This document shows, in pieces, positions 8,723 through 17,396 of a DNA stretch of 33,816 bases. The first letter of the stretch is position 1. Each line of letters starts with the position of its first letter. A program made the position numbers and the translations under genes. Under the pieces are notes generated by a model, which worked only from the letters and a program-made list of their open reading frames with translations, did not search any database and was not told the DNA's origin. Origin of the DNA: Eubacteriales bacterium (GTDB taxonomy: Bacteria > Bacillota > Clostridia > Oscillospirales > Oscillospiraceae); NCBI GenBank assembly GCA_030539285.1, contig JAUNSH010000031.1, positions 1 through 33,816 on the forward strand, written 5' to 3'.

Positions 8723-9333
8723 TTCTTCTGATCGATAACTATGACAGCTTTTCCTACAACCTGTTTCAGCTGGTTGGGGAAATCGAGCCGGATATCCGGG
8801 TGATCCGCAACGATGACATGACCGTAGAGGAGATCCGAAAGCTGAATCCCCAGCGGATCATCCTCTCACCGGGCCCAGGCAGACCGGAGGACGCGGGGGT
8901 GATCATGGATGCAGCCAAATATCTCGGCAGGGAGATCCCTGTTTTGGGTGTCTGCCTGGGCCATCAGGCGATCTGCGCGGCTTTCGGCGCAACCGTCACC
9001 TACGCGAAGCGGCTGATGCATGGAAAGCAGTCAGAGGTTCGGTTTGACACCTCCTGTCCGCTGTTCCGTGGCTGTCCGGAAATTGCTCCTGTCGCCCGGT
9101 ATCACTCTCTGGCGGCAGACGCAGGCACCATTCCCGAGGAACTGATCATTACTGCCCGCACCACAGACGGAGAGGTGATGGCGGTGCAGCACCGGGACTA
9201 TCCCATCTTTGGTGTGCAGTTCCACCCGGAATCCATTATGACGCCACATGGAAAAATAATGCTGAAAAATTTCATAATGGAAACTCTGAACAAATTCATC
9301 GAAGTCAGCAACCGCCCGGAGGTGGGAGCATGA
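8719..9333 (+). CDS. trpG: anthranilate synthase component II (glutamine amidotransferase)
   Basis: A 204-residue class I glutamine amidotransferase that feeds ammonia to TrpE. The catalytic triad is visible: Cys79 in GVCLGHQAI, and His169 and Glu171 in QFHPESI. The oxyanion motif SPGPGRPEDAG (50-60) is also present. It starts with ATGA overlapping the trpE stop, and its own TGA overlaps the ATG of the trpC scar at 9330, as in an intact trp operon. It could also serve p-aminobenzoate synthesis if paired with PabB, a dual use common in Firmicutes. Confidence 0.95.
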   Translation: MILLIDNYDSFSYNLFQLVGEIEPDIRVIRNDDMTVEEIRKLNPQRIILSPGPGRPEDAGVIMDAAKYLGREIPVLGVCLGHQAICAAFGATVTYAKRLMHGKQSEVRFDTSCPLFRGCPEIAPVARYHSLAADAGTIPEELIITARTTDGEVMAVQHRDYPIFGVQFHPESIMTPHGKIMLKNFIMETLNKFIEVSNRPEVGA

Positions 9334-9535
9334 CCATTCTCCAACAGCTTGCTGACCACGCCCGGGAACGGGTGGAGCAGGCGGAGGGCATTCCCCCGAC
9401 AACGTAGCCGATGCCGTTTCGCGGCTTTCGCCCTATGCGGTGGATGTCAGCTCCGGCATCGAAACCGGGGGCGTGAAAGCCCAGAGAAAAATGGCAGCCT
9501 TCGCGGCCGCTGTCAGAAAGGAAGCAGAATTATGA
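9330..9535 (+). pseudogene. trpC-trpF deletion scar
   Basis: Two gene ends are fused. From the ATG at 9330 the sequence encodes MTILQQLADHARERVEQAEG, a typical start of indole-3-glycerol-phosphate synthase (TrpC). After about 9390 the reading frame matching phosphoribosylanthranilate isomerase (TrpF) takes over. It reads PDNVADAVSRLSPYAVDVSS, then GIETGGVK, and ends at TGA 9533-9535, as TrpF C-termini do. The two parts are in different frames, and the TrpC frame stops at TAG 9405. Most of trpC and all but about 45 codons of trpF are gone, and trpD is absent. This shows an internal deletion in the operon. The gene is non-functional. Confidence 0.85.
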
Positions 9536-9645
9536 CAAATCCCAAGGATGCCATAAGCATAGATACAAACGGATCCTGTTTCCCTCAGTCCATCCAAACA
9601 ATGCCGAAAACAGCGCCGGAGACTGTCTCTGGTGCTGTTACCTAG
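9532..9645 (+). pseudogene. possible trpB start, truncated
   Basis: An ATG overlapping the trpF stop (ATGA) opens a 37-codon frame beginning MTNPKDA, which is how some tryptophan synthase beta chains begin. The rest (ISIDTNGSCFPQS and on) has no TrpB character. The position is exactly where trpB would follow trpF. I read it as a stub of trpB cut after about seven codons, but this is a short match and could be chance. Confidence 0.35.
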
Positions 9646-9881
9646 ACTGTATTTCCCCGCATCCTGCACCTCAAAGTGCTGCCCCGTGGGCTTAAAGCTC
9701 TCCGCGAAGGTAAAGACATCCGAAGGCTTTAAATCCTTGAAGGGGAGCACCGTCCCTGTCTTTGCAAAATGCTTGATGTTCTTCTTTGAACAATCTTTGA
9801 AAAAGTGTTTTGTTCCCTTTCATCTTCTACAACCATCCATATTCCGTTTTGAACACTCTCAGAACTGTGACACACAAACCA

Positions 9882-9920
9882 AAATCAGCCCAGCTGGAGG
9901 GTATCCAGCTGGGCTGATTT
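9882..9920. repeat. perfect 17-bp inverted repeat (terminator-like)
   Basis: AAATCAGCCCAGCTGGA (9882-9898) pairs without mismatch to 9904-9920 across a 5-base loop. The stem ends in AAAT/ATTT, so it could terminate transcription in either direction. Confidence 0.75.
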
Positions 9921-9957
9921 CCTCTCCAGTTATCATATCGAAGCTCAAAAGGTAGTA

Positions 9958-9999
9958 ATACTAAAACCTGATTTAAAGTTTTTAATCAGGTTTTAGTAT
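9958..9999. repeat. perfect 16-bp inverted repeat
   Basis: ATACTAAAACCTGATT (9958-9973) pairs with 9984-9999 across a 10-base loop. On the minus strand the stem contains the stop codon of the doubtful 80-codon frame. It is either a terminator or the end of a decayed mobile element. Confidence 0.65.
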
Positions 10000-10093
10000 A
10001 AATTCGCAGTAAACAAAATTCCCGTTTTGAACAGAATATAGATCGCACCGTAATAAACGGAAAAATGCGGGTCCTCCTTCTCTGGAAAACAAA

Positions 10094-10121
10094 ACGTACC
10101 GCCTTACGAAAGGCGGTACGT
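10094..10121. repeat. perfect 12-bp inverted repeat
   Basis: ACGTACCGCCTT (10094-10105) pairs with 10110-10121 around the 4-base loop ACGA. The GC-rich palindrome has no T-run, which suggests a REP-like repeat rather than a terminator. Confidence 0.65.
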
Positions 10122-10408
10122 CATCGGATGTAAGCTCGTTCTGCTGGATACCGTTTATTAACGACGGTATATCTGCCTTCAACTGTTCCGGCAGTGCAAC
10201 ACACCCACTAGGTGGAAGCAGCATTAGAAGATGTTAAACATCTTTATCTTACAGATTCATGCTACAAATGACCGTGGATGTATTGGTTTATGAGGGGCTT
10301 CCTGTGGGGAAATTTATGGATTAGATAAGGCGCCATATTGGAATCCAGCGGACAGTTGTGGGCGTCGTGGGATCACTTCCCGGCTGTGAAAAAGGTGCGT
10401 GTGCCGGG

Positions 10409-11617
10409 TCAGTGTACAACGAAAAGCTCCGTTGGGGTTTTGCTGAGCAACTCATAGCCGTCCTCCGTGATGGCAAAATTCTGCTCCAGGCACATGGTTC
10501 CCGCTGTCGGCGTATCCAGCGCCGGTTCCATGGACATGACCATGCCCGCCTTCAGCGGTGTGTGTTCCGCTTCCTCCAGGCAGGGATACTCGTGGACGTT
10601 GAGACCGATGCTGTGGCCGATCCACCCCTTTGTATGGTTGCAGTAACTTACGCCCGCCTTCTCATAGAAGCTGTCCACTGCGGCAACCACATCACTGATT
10701 AGTACGCCCGGGCGGAGCATGCTCATGCCCACCGCATGGCCTTCCAGGGCGATCTTATACAGGCGCTCCTGCTCCGGGGTGGACTTGCCCACAACACCCA
10801 CGCGAATAATATCGGAAATGTAGCCTTTGTAGCTGGGACCGCCGTCGATCATGATCGAAGTCCCGGCTTCACTGCCGATGGGCTGGTCGCTGGGAGGGCA
10901 ATTGGGCAGGCCGTAGCGGCTCTTATGTCCCCGGACATCCATTTCCAGAATTCCGTCGCAGCCAAGGGAATAGGCCTCCGCCGCCATGGAATTATAAAGC
11001 TCCCGTTCCGTGGTAACACCGGGAATGATCCGGGCATAGGCATGCTCGAAGAGCTTGGCGTTGATGGCATTTGCCTTGCGTAGCAGCTCCAGTTCGTAAG
11101 GGCTTTTCGTTCCCCGAATCGCCCAAATGGTGTCACTGGCATCGGTGAAGACGGCATTGGGCATACCAGCGATAATCGCTTCATAATCCGCGTGGATCAT
11201 GCGGACCCGGCAGCCCCGGCCCCACTCCATACCGATTTTCGCGTTTTCCAGCCCCAACTCCCGGAAAGCCTGCAGAATCGCCTCCCGATAACTTCCCGGC
11301 TGACCGGGCTTGCGGGTACCGCCGTTGAAATACGCAATGTAGCAGTCTTCCTCTACGCAGGCAGTCATACGGGCTGTGGGATTGTTGCTCTGGGAGCCTG
11401 CAAGCCGCATCCTCCCGTCCGCGGACACGATCAGCGTCCCCGGCATGGAAACATTGGAATCCCATACAATGCTTCTGTGTCCGCAGAAATACCGCATATT
11501 ATCCGGAGCGGACAGCAAGATCCCATCCAGCCCCGCCAGCTTCATCTGTACGGTCAGGCGGCGTATCCGGGTCTCATACTCGGAAAGCGGCCCTTCCAGC
11601 AACGGACTGTTTCTCAT
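10409..11617 (-). CDS. M24 family metallopeptidase (Xaa-Pro aminopeptidase/creatinase-like)
   Basis: A 402-residue cytoplasmic protein with the two-domain layout of prolidases. A creatinase-type N-terminal domain (about 15-155) is followed by a pita-bread catalytic domain (about 175-395). The five metal ligands are visible: Asp258 (IMIDGG), Asp269 (ISDIIR), His335 (IGHSIGLNVHEYP), Glu364 (MSMEPAL) and Glu378 (LEQNF). ATG 11617 is chosen because GGAGGA lies 7 bases upstream. It is the last gene of the peptide-transport operon, so it probably trims imported X-Pro peptides. A creatinase-like or betaine-demethylating role is possible but less likely here. Confidence 0.9.
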   Translation of the reverse strand: MRNSPLLEGPLSEYETRIRRLTVQMKLAGLDGILLSAPDNMRYFCGHRSIVWDSNVSMPGTLIVSADGRMRLAGSQSNNPTARMTACVEEDCYIAYFNGGTRKPGQPGSYREAILQAFRELGLENAKIGMEWGRGCRVRMIHADYEAIIAGMPNAVFTDASDTIWAIRGTKSPYELELLRKANAINAKLFEHAYARIIPGVTTERELYNSMAAEAYSLGCDGILEMDVRGHKSRYGLPNCPPSDQPIGSEAGTSIMIDGGPSYKGYISDIIRVGVVGKSTPEQERLYKIALEGHAVGMSMLRPGVLISDVVAAVDSFYEKAGVSYCNHTKGWIGHSIGLNVHEYPCLEEAEHTPLKAGMVMSMEPALDTPTAGTMCLEQNFAITEDGYELLSKTPTELFVVH

Positions 11618-11669
11618 AAACTTTTCCTCCATGTATTCCCAGCGCGTCTGTGTTATATAGAGCGCCCTG

Positions 11670-12470
11670 TTATTTGGAACGGTTTGTCTTATCGACCTTC
11701 GCGGCAAGATACCCGAAGGCAAAATAGCAGTTTCCGCTGTCACCGACCTCCAGGATCCGGTCAATCAGCTGGTTGGACTTTTCCTGCTCCCCGTTGTACC
11801 AGTAGTAGTTGGACAGGCCGAAGCCCAGGGTGATCACATCCAGCGGTGCCATTCCGGAAATGTCCGCGGGCAGCACGTCAGCCGGGGCAACGAGGCCCTT
11901 ATACATCAGCAGGCGGCGGAAATAATCCCCATTGTCCCCAGGCTCGAAGTCCTCGCGGATGTTCTCCAGCACCGCCTCCGCGGCTTCCCGGTCTCCCAGT
12001 CGCAGCAGCGTCATATAGTACCAGTCGCAGACGGCGATCAGCTCGTCCTCACGGATGGACAGCTCCAGGCACCGCTGATAGGCCGCTGCCGCTTTCTTGT
12101 AGTCACCCAGCAGGAAATTGGACAGGCCCAAGTGATACCACACGTCCCAGTTCTCGGGAATCAGCCGGCTCGCGATGGTAAAATCGGCACGGGCATCCTC
12201 AAAGCGCCACTGGGACAGGAACCTGTGTGCCCGGTGACGGTACAGGATCCCATTGAAGGGAGCAATGGAAATGGCATGGGCATAGCATTCCTCCGCCTCG
12301 CGGTACAGGGAGCTTTTGGCAAGCACCAACCCCTTCTCCATCCACAGATCCGCGTTATCGGGGTCCGCTTCCAGCTTGGCGTTGACGGCCAACAGCTCCT
12401 CGTCGGGTTCGTAGCAGACACGTTCCCAGCTGCTGACCTCCAGCGGCTGTTCAAGTTTACAATTGATCAC
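11670..12470 (-). CDS. tetratricopeptide repeat protein
   Basis: A 266-residue soluble protein. Residues of about 35-140 form three consecutive TPR units (for example LWMEKGLVLAKSSLYREAEECY, VWYHLGLSNFLLGDYKKAAAAY), and helical repeats probably continue to the end. There is no signal peptide. GTG 12470 is preferred. It overlaps the oppF stop as GTGA and has AGGAG 8 bases upstream, while the GTG three codons earlier overlaps that site. It sits between oppF and the M24 peptidase. The function is unknown; a scaffold or regulator of peptide uptake is a guess from position. Confidence 0.85.
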   Translation of the reverse strand: MINCKLEQPLEVSSWERVCYEPDEELLAVNAKLEADPDNADLWMEKGLVLAKSSLYREAEECYAHAISIAPFNGILYRHRAHRFLSQWRFEDARADFTIASRLIPENWDVWYHLGLSNFLLGDYKKAAAAYQRCLELSIREDELIAVCDWYYMTLLRLGDREAAEAVLENIREDFEPGDNGDYFRRLLMYKGLVAPADVLPADISGMAPLDVITLGFGLSNYYWYNGEQEKSNQLIDRILEVGDSGNCYFAFGYLAAKVDKTNRSK

Positions 12471-13486
12471 AATGAACACTCCTCATTATTTGAATCACCG
12501 GCGGCCTGCCGGGTCTCTTCCCGGACCGGAAGATTATGGCAGGCGGCCATATGGCCCGGGGCAATTTCACGAAACACGGGAGCCTGCCTGCGGCATATCT
12601 CCCGCGCGTAGGGACACCGGGTGTGGAAGCAGCAGCCCGCCGGAGGATCCAGAGGACTGGGGACGTCCCCGGTCAACGCGCCAGACATGCTGGGCACATC
12701 CGGATCCGGAACGGGGATCGCCGCCAGCAATGCCTGGGTGTACGGATGGCTCGGGACATCAAACAGCTGCTTTTTGTCCGCCAGCTCCACGATGTGCCCC
12801 AGATACATAACGGCGATCCGGTCACAGAAATGCTTTACCACACTCAGGTTGTGGGAAATGAAAATGTAGGTCAGTCCCCGGTTCCTCTGGAGGTCCCGCA
12901 TCAGGTTCAGGATCTGGGCTTGGATGGATACGTCTAGGGCGGAGACTGGTTCATCACAGACGATCACGTCCGGATTCAGTGCGATGGCTCTGGCAACGCC
13001 TACTCTCTGGCGCTGTCCGCCGGAAAACTCATGGAGAAAGCGGTCTGCCTGGTCCTCCCGCAGGCCCACCTCCCGCAGCAGTTCCAGCACCCGATCCTTC
13101 CTTTCCGCGCGGGTCCCTACCCTGTGCACAGTCAGCGGCTCGCCTACGCACTGCCCCACCGTCATCCGGGGGTCTAGGGAGGAATAGGGATCCTGGAAAA
13201 TGATCTGCAGCTTCCGGGCCATTTCCATGCGGCCCATGTCCGCCGTATCCTTCCCCGCGAAGCGGATCCGCCCCTCTGTAGGCTTCAGCAGCCCCACCAC
13301 GGCCCGCCCAGTGGTGGACTTGCCGCAGCCGGATTCTCCGACGATGCCGAAGGATTCTCCTTTAAATACGTCAAAGCTGATGCCGTCCACAGCGCGAAGG
13401 CAGGAGGCGCTGCCGCCGAAGGAATTTTTCGACCTGACGGGATAATAGATCTTCAGGTCATCTACACGAATCAATGGTTCATCCAA
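12467..13486 (-). CDS. oligopeptide/dipeptide ABC transporter ATPase (OppF/DppF type)
   Basis: A 339-residue ABC ATPase. The Walker A is GESGCGKST, the signature FSGGQRQRVGVARAI, and the Walker B ends VIVCDEPVSALD. The C-terminal extension has Cys-rich FHTRCPYA, typical of oligopeptide transporter ATPases. TTG 13486 is favoured because AAGGAGG is about 9 bases upstream. The in-frame ATG at 13510 has no spaced ribosome binding site and would overlap oppD by 32 bases. With OppD it should power a permease, but the only permease gene here is truncated and no binding protein or OppB is present. Confidence 0.92.
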   Translation of the reverse strand: MDEPLIRVDDLKIYYPVRSKNSFGGSASCLRAVDGISFDVFKGESFGIVGESGCGKSTTGRAVVGLLKPTEGRIRFAGKDTADMGRMEMARKLQIIFQDPYSSLDPRMTVGQCVGEPLTVHRVGTRAERKDRVLELLREVGLREDQADRFLHEFSGGQRQRVGVARAIALNPDVIVCDEPVSALDVSIQAQILNLMRDLQRNRGLTYIFISHNLSVVKHFCDRIAVMYLGHIVELADKKQLFDVPSHPYTQALLAAIPVPDPDVPSMSGALTGDVPSPLDPPAGCCFHTRCPYAREICRRQAPVFREIAPGHMAACHNLPVREETRQAAGDSNNEECSL

Positions 13487-14474
13487 AGCGCTGTCCCTCC
13501 TTCTCGTCATACTTCCAGCACCGCACCCGGCGTCCGTCCTCCATCGTCACAAAGGGAGGCTCCGCTTCCGCACAGAGCGGACAGGCGCAGGGACACCTGG
13601 GGCTGAAACGGCACCCCTTGGGGTAGTCTTTGGGGCTTGGCACCATGCCCTGAATGCTGAACAGCGTGTCCACCTCCTGACCGAGCTGGGGAACGCTTTT
13701 CAGTAGGCACACGGTATACGGATGCAGTGGATCCTTGTAGATCGCCCGGGCAGGCGCGTATTCCACTACCTGTCCGGCATACATGACCATTGCGGTCTGG
13801 GCGATCTGGGCTACAACACCCAGGTCATGAGTAATGATAATAATGGATGTGCCGGTCTTGTTTTTCAGGTCCTTCAGAAGCTGCATGATCTGCGCCTGAA
13901 TGGTCACATCCAAGGCCGTGGTCGGTTCATCGGCAATCAGGATCCGTGGCTCGCAGGCCAGGGCCATGGCAATCATGATCCGCTGGCGCATACCGCCGGA
14001 AAGCTCATGGGGATATTTGTCCGCCATCTTCTCCGGGTCGGGGATCCCCACCATGCGGATCATCTCAACGGTTTTTTCCCAGGCAGCTTTTTTACTCAGC
14101 TTCCGATGGATCACATAGGCATCCGCGATTTGGCTGCCCACAGTAAAGACCGGATTCAGGCTGGTCATCGGCTCCTGGAATATCATAGAGATCTCGTTTC
14201 CCCGGATGTTCCGCATTTCCTTTTTGGACAGCTTCAGCAGGTCCGTGCCCCGGTAGAGGATCTGTCCGTCCACGATCTTGCCCGGAGGGGACTGGATCAG
14301 CCCCATGACCGACAGGCTCGTCACCGACTTGCCGCAGCCGGACTCGCCGACGATCGCCAGGGTCTCCCCGGCGTGCAGGTCAAAATCAACGTCGTCCACA
14401 GAGGGCATCACGCCGTCCTCCGTATAAAAATACGTCTTCAGCCCCCGCACCCGGAGCAATACTTCTTCTTGCAT
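13479..14474 (-). CDS. oligopeptide/dipeptide ABC transporter ATPase (OppD/DppD type)
   Basis: A 331-residue ABC ATPase with Walker A GESGCGKS (about 43-50), Q-loop [11 protein letters not shown], signature [15 protein letters not shown] and Walker [13 protein letters not shown]. The C-terminal OppD-type extension has [15 protein letters not shown], a Cys cluster that in relatives can hold a 4Fe-4S cluster. AAGGAGG precedes the ATG. It follows the truncated permease by 13 bases and overlaps oppF slightly. Both ATPases appear intact. Confidence 0.94.
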   Translation of the reverse strand: MQEEVLLRVRGLKTYFYTEDGVMPSVDDVDFDLHAGETLAIVGESGCGKSVTSLSVMGLIQSPPGKIVDGQILYRGTDLLKLSKKEMRNIRGNEISMIFQEPMTSLNPVFTVGSQIADAYVIHRKLSKKAAWEKTVEMIRMVGIPDPEKMADKYPHELSGGMRQRIMIAMALACEPRILIADEPTTALDVTIQAQIMQLLKDLKNKTGTSIIIITHDLGVVAQIAQTAMVMYAGQVVEYAPARAIYKDPLHPYTVCLLKSVPQLGQEVDTLFSIQGMVPSPKDYPKGCRFSPRCPCACPLCAEAEPPFVTMEDGRRVRCWKYDEKEGQRFG

Positions 14475-14487
14475 ACTGCCGTCCTCC

Positions 14488-15114
14488 TTACACGTTCTTC
14501 AGCCGGGGATCCAGTGCGTCCCGCAGGCCGTCTCCTACGAGACTGAAGCACATAACCACTGTGGTTATGGCAGCGCCGGGGATCAGTGCCTGCATGGGAT
14601 AGGAGCGCATGACCTCCCGGGCCTGGCTCAGCATGGAACCCCATTCCGGATCCGGTGGAATCACGCCCAGGCCCAGGAAGGACAGGGAGGAGGCGATCAG
14701 GATCGCAGTGCCAAGCTGCAGTGTCACATTCACGATGATCTGGGAAACCGCGTTGGGGATGATGTGGGTAAAAATGATCCGCGCCGGGCTGGCGCCCATG
14801 ACCCTGCAGGCCGCGATATACTCATTGCCCCGCAGGGAAAGAACCTCACCCCGGACCATCCGAGCCACCGTAGGAATAGAAAAGATCGAGATGGCGACCA
14901 CCGTATTGCGCATGCCGTTGCCCAGTACCGCCACCACCGCGATGGCCAGCAGCAGGCCCGGAAACGCCAGCAGAATATCCAGGAACCGGGAAATCAGCGT
15001 GTCCACCCAGCCCCCGAAATAGCCTGCAAAGACGCCCAGCATCACGCCGATGAAGGTCCCCAGAATGACCCCCTCAAAGCTGATGGACAGGGAGTTCCGG
15101 CCTCCGTACAACAT
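14488..15114 (-). pseudogene. oligopeptide ABC permease OppC/DppC type, 5' truncated
   Basis: The remaining 208 codons cover the membrane domain from LYGGRNSLSIS onward. They include the coupling motif EYIAACRVMGASPARIIFTHIIPN and the usual C-terminus GDGLRDALDPRLK. The expected first ~80 residues (cytoplasmic start, first membrane segment and the GTDELGRDV-like stretch) are missing. Upstream of about 15118 the sequence becomes unrelated, containing a hairpin (15194-15220), then the tRNA-Val terminator. An ATG at 15114 is in frame but has no clear ribosome binding site. oppB and the binding protein are also absent, so a deletion or rearrangement ended here. Confidence 0.8.
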
Positions 15115-15193
15115 TTCCAAGCAAACCGTAAATTCATTTACTTTGGTGCTGCCATTGTATCGGAGGGCAGGAGAAATGTCGAATATGCCGAAG

Positions 15194-15220
15194 CCCCGGT
15201 TCTGTGCTGCAGAACCGGGG
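15194..15220. repeat. 11-bp perfect hairpin between oppC remnant and tRNA-Val
   Basis: CCCCGGTTCTG (15194-15204) pairs with 15210-15220 around the 5-base loop TGCTG. No T-run follows in either direction. It lies at the rearrangement boundary. Confidence 0.6.
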
Positions 15221-15256
15221 ACTACACTCAATAGGTAACGTCTTTGATATAAAACA

Positions 15257-15298
15257 AAAATCCGAACCCGTTCCCGATAGGGAAGAAGTTCGGATTTT
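15257..15298 (-). terminator. terminator of tRNA-Val
   Basis: AAAATCCGAAC (15257-15267) pairs with GTTCGGATTTT (15288-15298), with a further internal TTCCC/GGGAA stem. On the minus strand TTTTTGTTTT follows. It ends the tRNA transcript 8 bases past the CCA. Confidence 0.85.
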
Positions 15299-15305
15299 CC
15301 ATGTA

Positions 15306-15382
15306 TGGTGGACGATATAGGACTCGAACCTATGACCTTCCGCACGTCAAGCGGATGCTCTAGCCAGCTGAGCTAATCGTCC
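15306..15382 (-). tRNA. tRNA-Val (GAC)
   Basis: A 77-base tRNA with a complete cloverleaf. The acceptor is GGACGAT/ATCGTCC, the D stem GCTC/GAGC, the anticodon stem TCCGC/GCGGA and the anticodon loop TTGACGT (anticodon GAC). The T stem is ATAGG/CCTAT with loop TTCGAGT. The discriminator is A and CCA is encoded. It reads GTC/GTT codons. It has its own promoter and terminator. Confidence 0.95.
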
Positions 15383-15398
15383 ATGAAGTTACCCAGTA

Positions 15399-15427
15399 AG
15401 TATACCCGAATAAGCGAAATTTGTCAA
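15399..15427 (-). promoter_or_regulatory. promoter of tRNA-Val
   Basis: On the minus strand TTGACA (15422-15427), a 17-base spacer and TATACT (15399-15404), about 17 bases before the tRNA. Confidence 0.8.
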
Positions 15428-15508
15428 GTGCCGATTTTCATTTTGGCGAAAAAAAGCAGGCATCGCTTTTGGGCAGAACGCCCCCTTTTCTTTTTGGGCA
15501 AAATAGGC

Positions 15509-15514
15509 TATAAT
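15509..15514 (+). promoter_or_regulatory. -10 box of the GH13 gene
   Basis: A perfect TATAAT 35 bases before the ATG at 15549. No good -35 is visible at normal spacing. Confidence 0.45.
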
Positions 15515-15548
15515 ATTCGCCGTAATGTGTCAAGCTAAGGAGACCGCC

Positions 15549-17396
15549 ATGAGAATTTTGTACGACAGCAAGCTTCCCCAGTATAAGACCCCCTTCGGCA
15601 CCCTGACCCCCGGCCAAAACTGCACCGTGCACATCCACATTCCCTGCACCGTCCAGGCCACGTCTGTGACCCTGCTCCTCAAGTATGAGGACGGCAGGAC
15701 GGGCGCGCAGGACATCTGCCTTGCCAAACAGGCCGTCAAAGGCGCCTACGAGGTTTGGGGCGGAGAATTTTCCATTCCCCATACCGGCCTGTTCTTTTAC
15801 TATTACTATATCGACACCCCCAGCGGCGGCTTCCGGCTGTTCAAGCAGGGGGATGACACCAATATGGAAGCGGGGGACCTGTGGCAGGTCAGCTGCGTCC
15901 CGGCGGATTTTCACACCCCGAACTGGGCCAAGGGCGCTACCATCTACCAGATCTTCCCCGACCGTTTCCATAAGTCCGGCGACTGCGACCTCACCGGCAA
16001 GCTGACCCCCTATACCCTCCACAAAAGCTGGAGCGAGGACGTGGACTGGAAGCCCACAGAGGACGGGAAGGTTCTGAACAACGATTTTTTCGGCGGAAAT
16101 TTCCGGGGAATTATCGAAAAGATGGACTATATCGCGGGGCTGGGCGTGAATCTCATCTACCTGAACCCCATTTCCAAGAGCTTTTCCAGCCACCGCTATG
16201 ACACCGGCGACTACAAGACCCCCGACCCGTTGCTCGGCACGGAGGCGGACTTTGCCGAACTGTGCCATCAGGCCCACAAGCGGGGCATCCGGGTGATTTT
16301 GGACGGCGTGTACTCCCACACCGGCTCCAACAGCCCCTACTTTAACCGGGAGGGCCAGTTTGACAGCGTGGGCGCCTACAATTCCCGGCAGTCCCCCTAT
16401 TCCAGCTGGTTCACCTTCTATCATTGGCCCGATTCCTACAATTCCTGGTGGAATTTTGACACCCTGCCCACGGTGAACAAGATGGACCCGGCTTTCATTG
16501 ACTATATCATCACCGGTCAGGACAGCGTGGTGGCCCACTGGATGAAGCTGGGGGCCGACGGCTTCCGGCTGGACGTGGTCGACGAGCTGCCCGACGAATT
16601 CATCCAGCTTCTGCGCCAGCGCATCAAGGGCATCAACCCCGACGCCCTGCTGCTGGGCGAGGTCTGGGAGGACGCTTCCACGAAGATCGCCTATGGCCGC
16701 CGCCGCAGCTACTTCACCGCCGGGGAGCTGGACAGCGTCATGAACTACCCCTTCCGCACCGCCATTATCGACTACGTCCGGGGCCACGACGGCGGTGGGG
16801 CGCTGAAAGAGACCGTTATGTCCATTGTGGAGAACTACCCGGCAGAGGTCGTTCAGTGCAACATGAACCTGCTGGGCACCCACGACACCCCCCGCATTCT
16901 CACCGCCCTGGTGGATGATTTCAGCGGCACCCGGGAGGAAATGTCCAAGCGGCGCCTGAGCCGCCACCAGTACGACACCGCCTATGACCGCCTGCTCATG
17001 GCCTCCTTCCTGCAATACACCCTGCCCGGCAGTCCCAGCCTGTACTACGGCGACGAGGTGGGCATGGAGGGTGGAAAAGACCCCTTTAACCGCCGTCCCT
17101 ACCCCTGGGGCCGGGAGAATACGGATTTCCTGAGCCACTTCCAGCGGCTGGGCTGGCTTCGCAGGAAGCACCCGGCCTTCCGCTACGGCGACATCCATTT
17201 CTTCCAGGCGTCAGACCGCCACGTGGGCTTCACCAGAAGCTACGAGGGCAAGACCTACCGGGTCTACTGCAACCGCAGCGCCGACCCCTGGGAGATCCCC
17301 GCGGGGAAGCTGGTGGCGGGCTATAATCTGCAAATCGTAGCCCTGGACTGGCTAACCCTGGCCCCCAGAGGCTATTGCATCACGGAGGGCGAGTAA
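15549..17396 (+). CDS. glycoside hydrolase family 13 (alpha-amylase/neopullulanase-like), cytoplasmic
   Basis: A 615-residue alpha-glucan hydrolase. An N-terminal beta-sandwich domain (about 1-125) precedes the (beta/alpha)8 catalytic domain (about 130-510) and a short C-terminal beta domain. The catalytic residues are visible: nucleophile Asp342 (GFRLDVVDE), acid Glu371 (LLGEVWED) and transition-state Asp446 (LLGTHDTPR). Region I is DGVYSHTG. There is no signal peptide, so it acts inside the cell on maltodextrins or glycogen branches. ATG 15549 follows AAGGAGA. A small Cys-rich gene abuts it downstream. With glgC at the window end it points to glycogen-type storage metabolism. The exact bond specificity is not decidable. 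Confidence 0.93.
   Translation: MRILYDSKLPQYKTPFGTLTPGQNCTVHIHIPCTVQATSVTLLLKYEDGRTGAQDICLAKQAVKGAYEVWGGEFSIPHTGLFFYYYYIDTPSGGFRLFKQGDDTNMEAGDLWQVSCVPADFHTPNWAKGATIYQIFPDRFHKSGDCDLTGKLTPYTLHKSWSEDVDWKPTEDGKVLNNDFFGGNFRGIIEKMDYIAGLGVNLIYLNPISKSFSSHRYDTGDYKTPDPLLGTEADFAELCHQAHKRGIRVILDGVYSHTGSNSPYFNREGQFDSVGAYNSRQSPYSSWFTFYHWPDSYNSWWNFDTLPTVNKMDPAFIDYIITGQDSVVAHWMKLGADGFRLDVVDELPDEFIQLLRQRIKGINPDALLLGEVWEDASTKIAYGRRRSYFTAGELDSVMNYPFRTAIIDYVRGHDGGGALKETVMSIVENYPAEVVQCNMNLLGTHDTPRILTALVDDFSGTREEMSKRRLSRHQYDTAYDRLLMASFLQYTLPGSPSLYYGDEVGMEGGKDPFNRRPYPWGRENTDFLSHFQRLGWLRRKHPAFRYGDIHFFQASDRHVGFTRSYEGKTYRVYCNRSADPWEIPAGKLVAGYNLQIVALDWLTLAPRGYCITEGE

Larger units (their letters stand above)
9646..10408. 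other. hairpin-rich spacer, no convincing gene
   Basis: About 760 bases between the trp scar and the M24 peptidase gene. On the minus strand two short frames exist. One (around 9640-9790) reads FKDLKPSDVFTFAESFKPTG and is cut off after the codons for KYSLGN. The other spans 9982-10224 (80 codons). Both have plausible amino-acid composition but no family I know, and they may be gene debris. Three perfect inverted repeats (9882-9920, 9958-9999, 10094-10121) and a short one (10228-10242) are listed separately where strong. The sequence is AT-richer than its neighbours. Confidence 0.5.

Noticed and set aside
9982-10224. An 80-codon minus-strand frame
   Set aside because: No recognisable family; it contains a perfect palindrome and ends inside another, so I treat it as spacer or debris rather than a supported gene.
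15115-15345. N-terminal extension of the oppC frame through the tRNA region
   Set aside because: The extra residues are a translation of tRNA-Val, its terminator and a spacer hairpin, not of a permease N-terminus.
15438-17198. A 586-codon minus-strand frame
   Set aside because: Antisense shadow of the GH13 gene, whose catalytic residues are on the plus strand.
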